Assembly (NCBI GenBank): GCA_964448055.1
Contig: CAYUVB010000010.1
Coordinates: 1 to 41,201 of the forward strand
Origin: WANQ01 sp964448055
GTDB lineage: Archaea > Thermoproteota > Thermoprotei_A > Sulfolobales > WANQ01
DNA: 41,201 nucleotides
Direction of reading: 5' to 3'
Part shown: positions 40,094-41,201 of the stretch, one piece after another
Layout of the letters: every line of letters starts with the position of its first letter
Numbering within the stretch: the first letter of the stretch is position 1
Translations under genes and position numbers: made by a program
Notes under the pieces: generated by a model
Seen by the model: only the letters and a program-made list of their open reading frames with translations
The model's database searches: none
What the model was told of the DNA's origin: nothing

Positions 40094-40155
40094 CAGGGAT
40101 GAAGAACACGACTCTCACTGAAGATAAAGTTATGATGAAGGAGGTTTCGGCAGAC
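40094..40155 (+). ncRNA. Weak C/D box sRNA candidate
   Basis: Plus strand: C-like GGATGA (40097-40102), 15 bases, D' CTGA (40117-40120), about 9-10 bases, C' ATGATGA (perfect consensus, about 40132-40138), 12 bases, then CAGA where CTGA would be expected. Box spacing is right but the final D box is off by one base. The 3' half is antisense to the end of the small SWIM gene, so part of the match could be chance. Confidence 0.22.
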
Positions 40156-40387
40156 TTCTACTGGTCCTATTAATTGATAAGGTCCTGGTTTCAAGGAAAC
40201 CCTTACGCTCTAACTCGTTTATAACAGCTACTATATGTTTACATGGCTTGCCCGTTATCAGATGATACTTGCATGTACAGTACGCTTTTCTGCCATTTGC
40301 TGACACATGCACAACATAGTAATCGTTACTATTAGAAATACTTCTAATTACTGCAATATAGTAGCATCCATTAAAACGTATATACAT
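40130..40387 (-). CDS. Small SWIM zinc-finger protein
   Basis: An 85-residue protein, essentially a SWIM domain alone. Strands (YYIAVIRSISNSNDYYVVHV) lead to AYCTCKYHLITGKPCKHIVA with Cys37, Cys39, Cys49 and His51 as zinc ligands, and then a helix. The C-terminal tail (TLSINRTSRSLPKPPSS) is basic and likely disordered. It lies 166 bases upstream of NurA on the same strand, and HerA in that operon also carries a SWIM finger, so the three probably cooperate on DNA. Archaeal stand-alone SWIM proteins of this size are poorly studied. An A-rich TATA-like AATAAAAAATAC about 20 bases before the ATG points to a leaderless transcript. Confidence 0.85.
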   Translation of the reverse strand: MYIRFNGCYYIAVIRSISNSNDYYVVHVSANGRKAYCTCKYHLITGKPCKHIVAVINELERKGFLETRTLSINRTSRSLPKPPSS

Positions 40388-40505
40388 TATTCTATTAGTA
40401 TTTTTTATTCTAATGGATTCATATAATATTTTAGAACTAACTTTTATAGATTTACTTATTAATGTGATTTTAACCCCTGGAATAACATAGGAGGTTTAAA
40501 AGAGG

Positions 40506-41201
40506 TTAACTTTCACTAACTTTAACTTTAGCTTCTACAAACTCTGTCTTGCTAAGTTTGCCCCAAATAGCTCTTATTGTTATGTTGTTGCATCCACGAA
40601 TTCCTTTTAACGGTACCTCTATTAGTTCGGTTTCACCAGGCTTTAATGGTTTTAATTTTCCTCTATATATGATACTTCCTAAATGGGTCACGAGGAGTAT
40701 TAATCTATCGGGTTCCACCATTCCTTGATTAGTTATTTTAATTATAAGTTTATTATCTTCAACTTTAGTTTCACTTATAGTTATTCGTGGTAATGGTATC
40801 TTATTCTTTCCAACAATTATGGTTGATAGTCTAAAGGAGCTAGGATAGTATCTTGTTGTTGAAGGTAGGTGTTGTATCTTGATTATGTTTTCATCGTTTA
40901 CATCTATGGGGCTAGCAGTTATTTCCTCAACACCTAGTACTCCTTCAATTGTATGTATGAGTTTGTCGTTAAAGAATACTTTTACTTTTGCTTGTCTTGA
41001 TGGTACTACTCCAACTATTTTAACGAATCCTTCACCTTCAATAGGTTCTATTGATACATTTAGTGCTGTCTCTTCTCCCGGCTTTAATAGTAATGCGCCA
41101 GATAGATATGTTATTGAACTTGAGGCACCTTCGACAGGATAGAATATTACTAAATTTACATGCTCGACGGTAATGGGCTCTGCTCCTTCAAATTGTACTC
41201 C
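40506..41201 (-). CDS. Beta-rich (Ig/CARDB-like) protein, N-terminus beyond window
   Basis: The minus-strand frame is open from the right edge to a stop at 40506, giving 231 residues of a larger protein. It consists of three or so beta-sandwich repeats of about 80 residues marked by KPGEETALNVSIEPI, then KIPLPRITISETKVEDNKLI and LKPGETELIEVPLKG. These resemble CARDB/Ig-like domains of archaeal surface or membrane-anchored proteins. There is no membrane segment in the visible part; an anchor or signal peptide would be in the missing N-terminal region. The internal ATG at 40721 is not a start. Function unknown. It lies upstream of the small SWIM gene but is separated from it by 118 AT-rich bases. 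Confidence 0.75.
   Translation of the reverse strand, partial: GVQFEGAEPITVEHVNLVIFYPVEGASSSITYLSGALLLKPGEETALNVSIEPIEGEGFVKIVGVVPSRQAKVKVFFNDKLIHTIEGVLGVEEITASPIDVNDENIIKIQHLPSTTRYYPSSFRLSTIIVGKNKIPLPRITISETKVEDNKLIIKITNQGMVEPDRLILLVTHLGSIIYRGKLKPLKPGETELIEVPLKGIRGCNNITIRAIWGKLSKTEFVEAKVKVSES

Noticed and set aside
1..41201. CRISPR arrays, insertion sequences, integrase attachment sites
   Set aside because: I found no regularly spaced direct repeats, transposase or integrase frames, or target-site duplications.

Overview
This AT-rich window looks like a draft or metagenome-derived piece of a hyperthermophilic crenarchaeal (Thermoproteota) chromosome, probably near the Desulfurococcales/Ignisphaera group. 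The evidence is the TACK-type ribosomal proteins eS25 and eL13, an archaeal Hjc resolvase, a PIN/KH ATPase, a SpeD-fold protein resembling the crenarchaeal arginine decarboxylase, HerA and NurA, frequent TTG/GTG starts with GGTG-type ribosome-binding sites, and a geranylgeranyl-reductase-like flavoprotein. I cannot name a species. A run of exactly 100 N at 34093-34192 is a scaffold gap, so linkage across it is not proven.

Layout. 1-1640: PhoU-like DUF47 protein (cut by the left edge) and PiT phosphate transporter, one operon. 1811-3106: NSUN-type RNA m5C methyltransferase. 3114-9756: complete Dpp/Opp-type ABC importer (SBP, B, C, D, F). The SBP is unusual: the two halves of a family 5 binding protein are in swapped order behind an N-terminal anchor and a Thr/Pro/Ser linker. 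9852-12873: an orphan protein, an HTH/zinc-ribbon regulator with a candidate C/D box sRNA upstream, a second orphan and an HD phosphohydrolase. 12919-19075: radical SAM protein and hydrogenase maturation genes hypD, hypE and hypC, divergent from hypF. 19114-24199: eS25, PIN/KH ATPase, a 38-residue zinc-ribbon protein coupled to Hjc, and the slipin/NfeD pair. 24213-26759: four hydrophilic subunits of a group 4 [NiFe] hydrogenase (MbhJ, K, L, N-like). 26920-31145: radical SAM, DUF763, tRNA-binding, TtuA-type tRNA thiolase and DUF211 proteins. 31295-34092: eL13, FAD reductase, SpeD/ArgDC-like proenzyme and a nucleoside phosphorylase that enters the gap. 34193-41201: a bactofilin-like repeat protein (partial), an HhH-GPD-like Fe-S protein, two small DNA-binding-type proteins, a HerA-NurA pair in which HerA carries a C-terminal SWIM zinc finger, a separate small SWIM protein, and a beta-rich protein cut by the right edge.

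How the genes fit together. HypC/D/E/F build the Fe(CN)2CO centre that the hydrogenase large subunit needs, and that subunit keeps both CxxC nickel-iron ligand pairs. HypA, HypB, the maturation protease and all ion-pumping membrane subunits must lie elsewhere. The ABC importer and hydrogenase would suit a peptide- or sugar-fermenting, hydrogen-evolving anaerobe (inference). The most unusual items are the circularly permuted binding protein and the HerA(SWIM)-NurA-SWIM DNA-processing cluster. No CRISPR array, insertion sequence or tRNA gene was found, and no gene-free stretch exceeds about 210 bases apart from the boundaries of the assembly gap.
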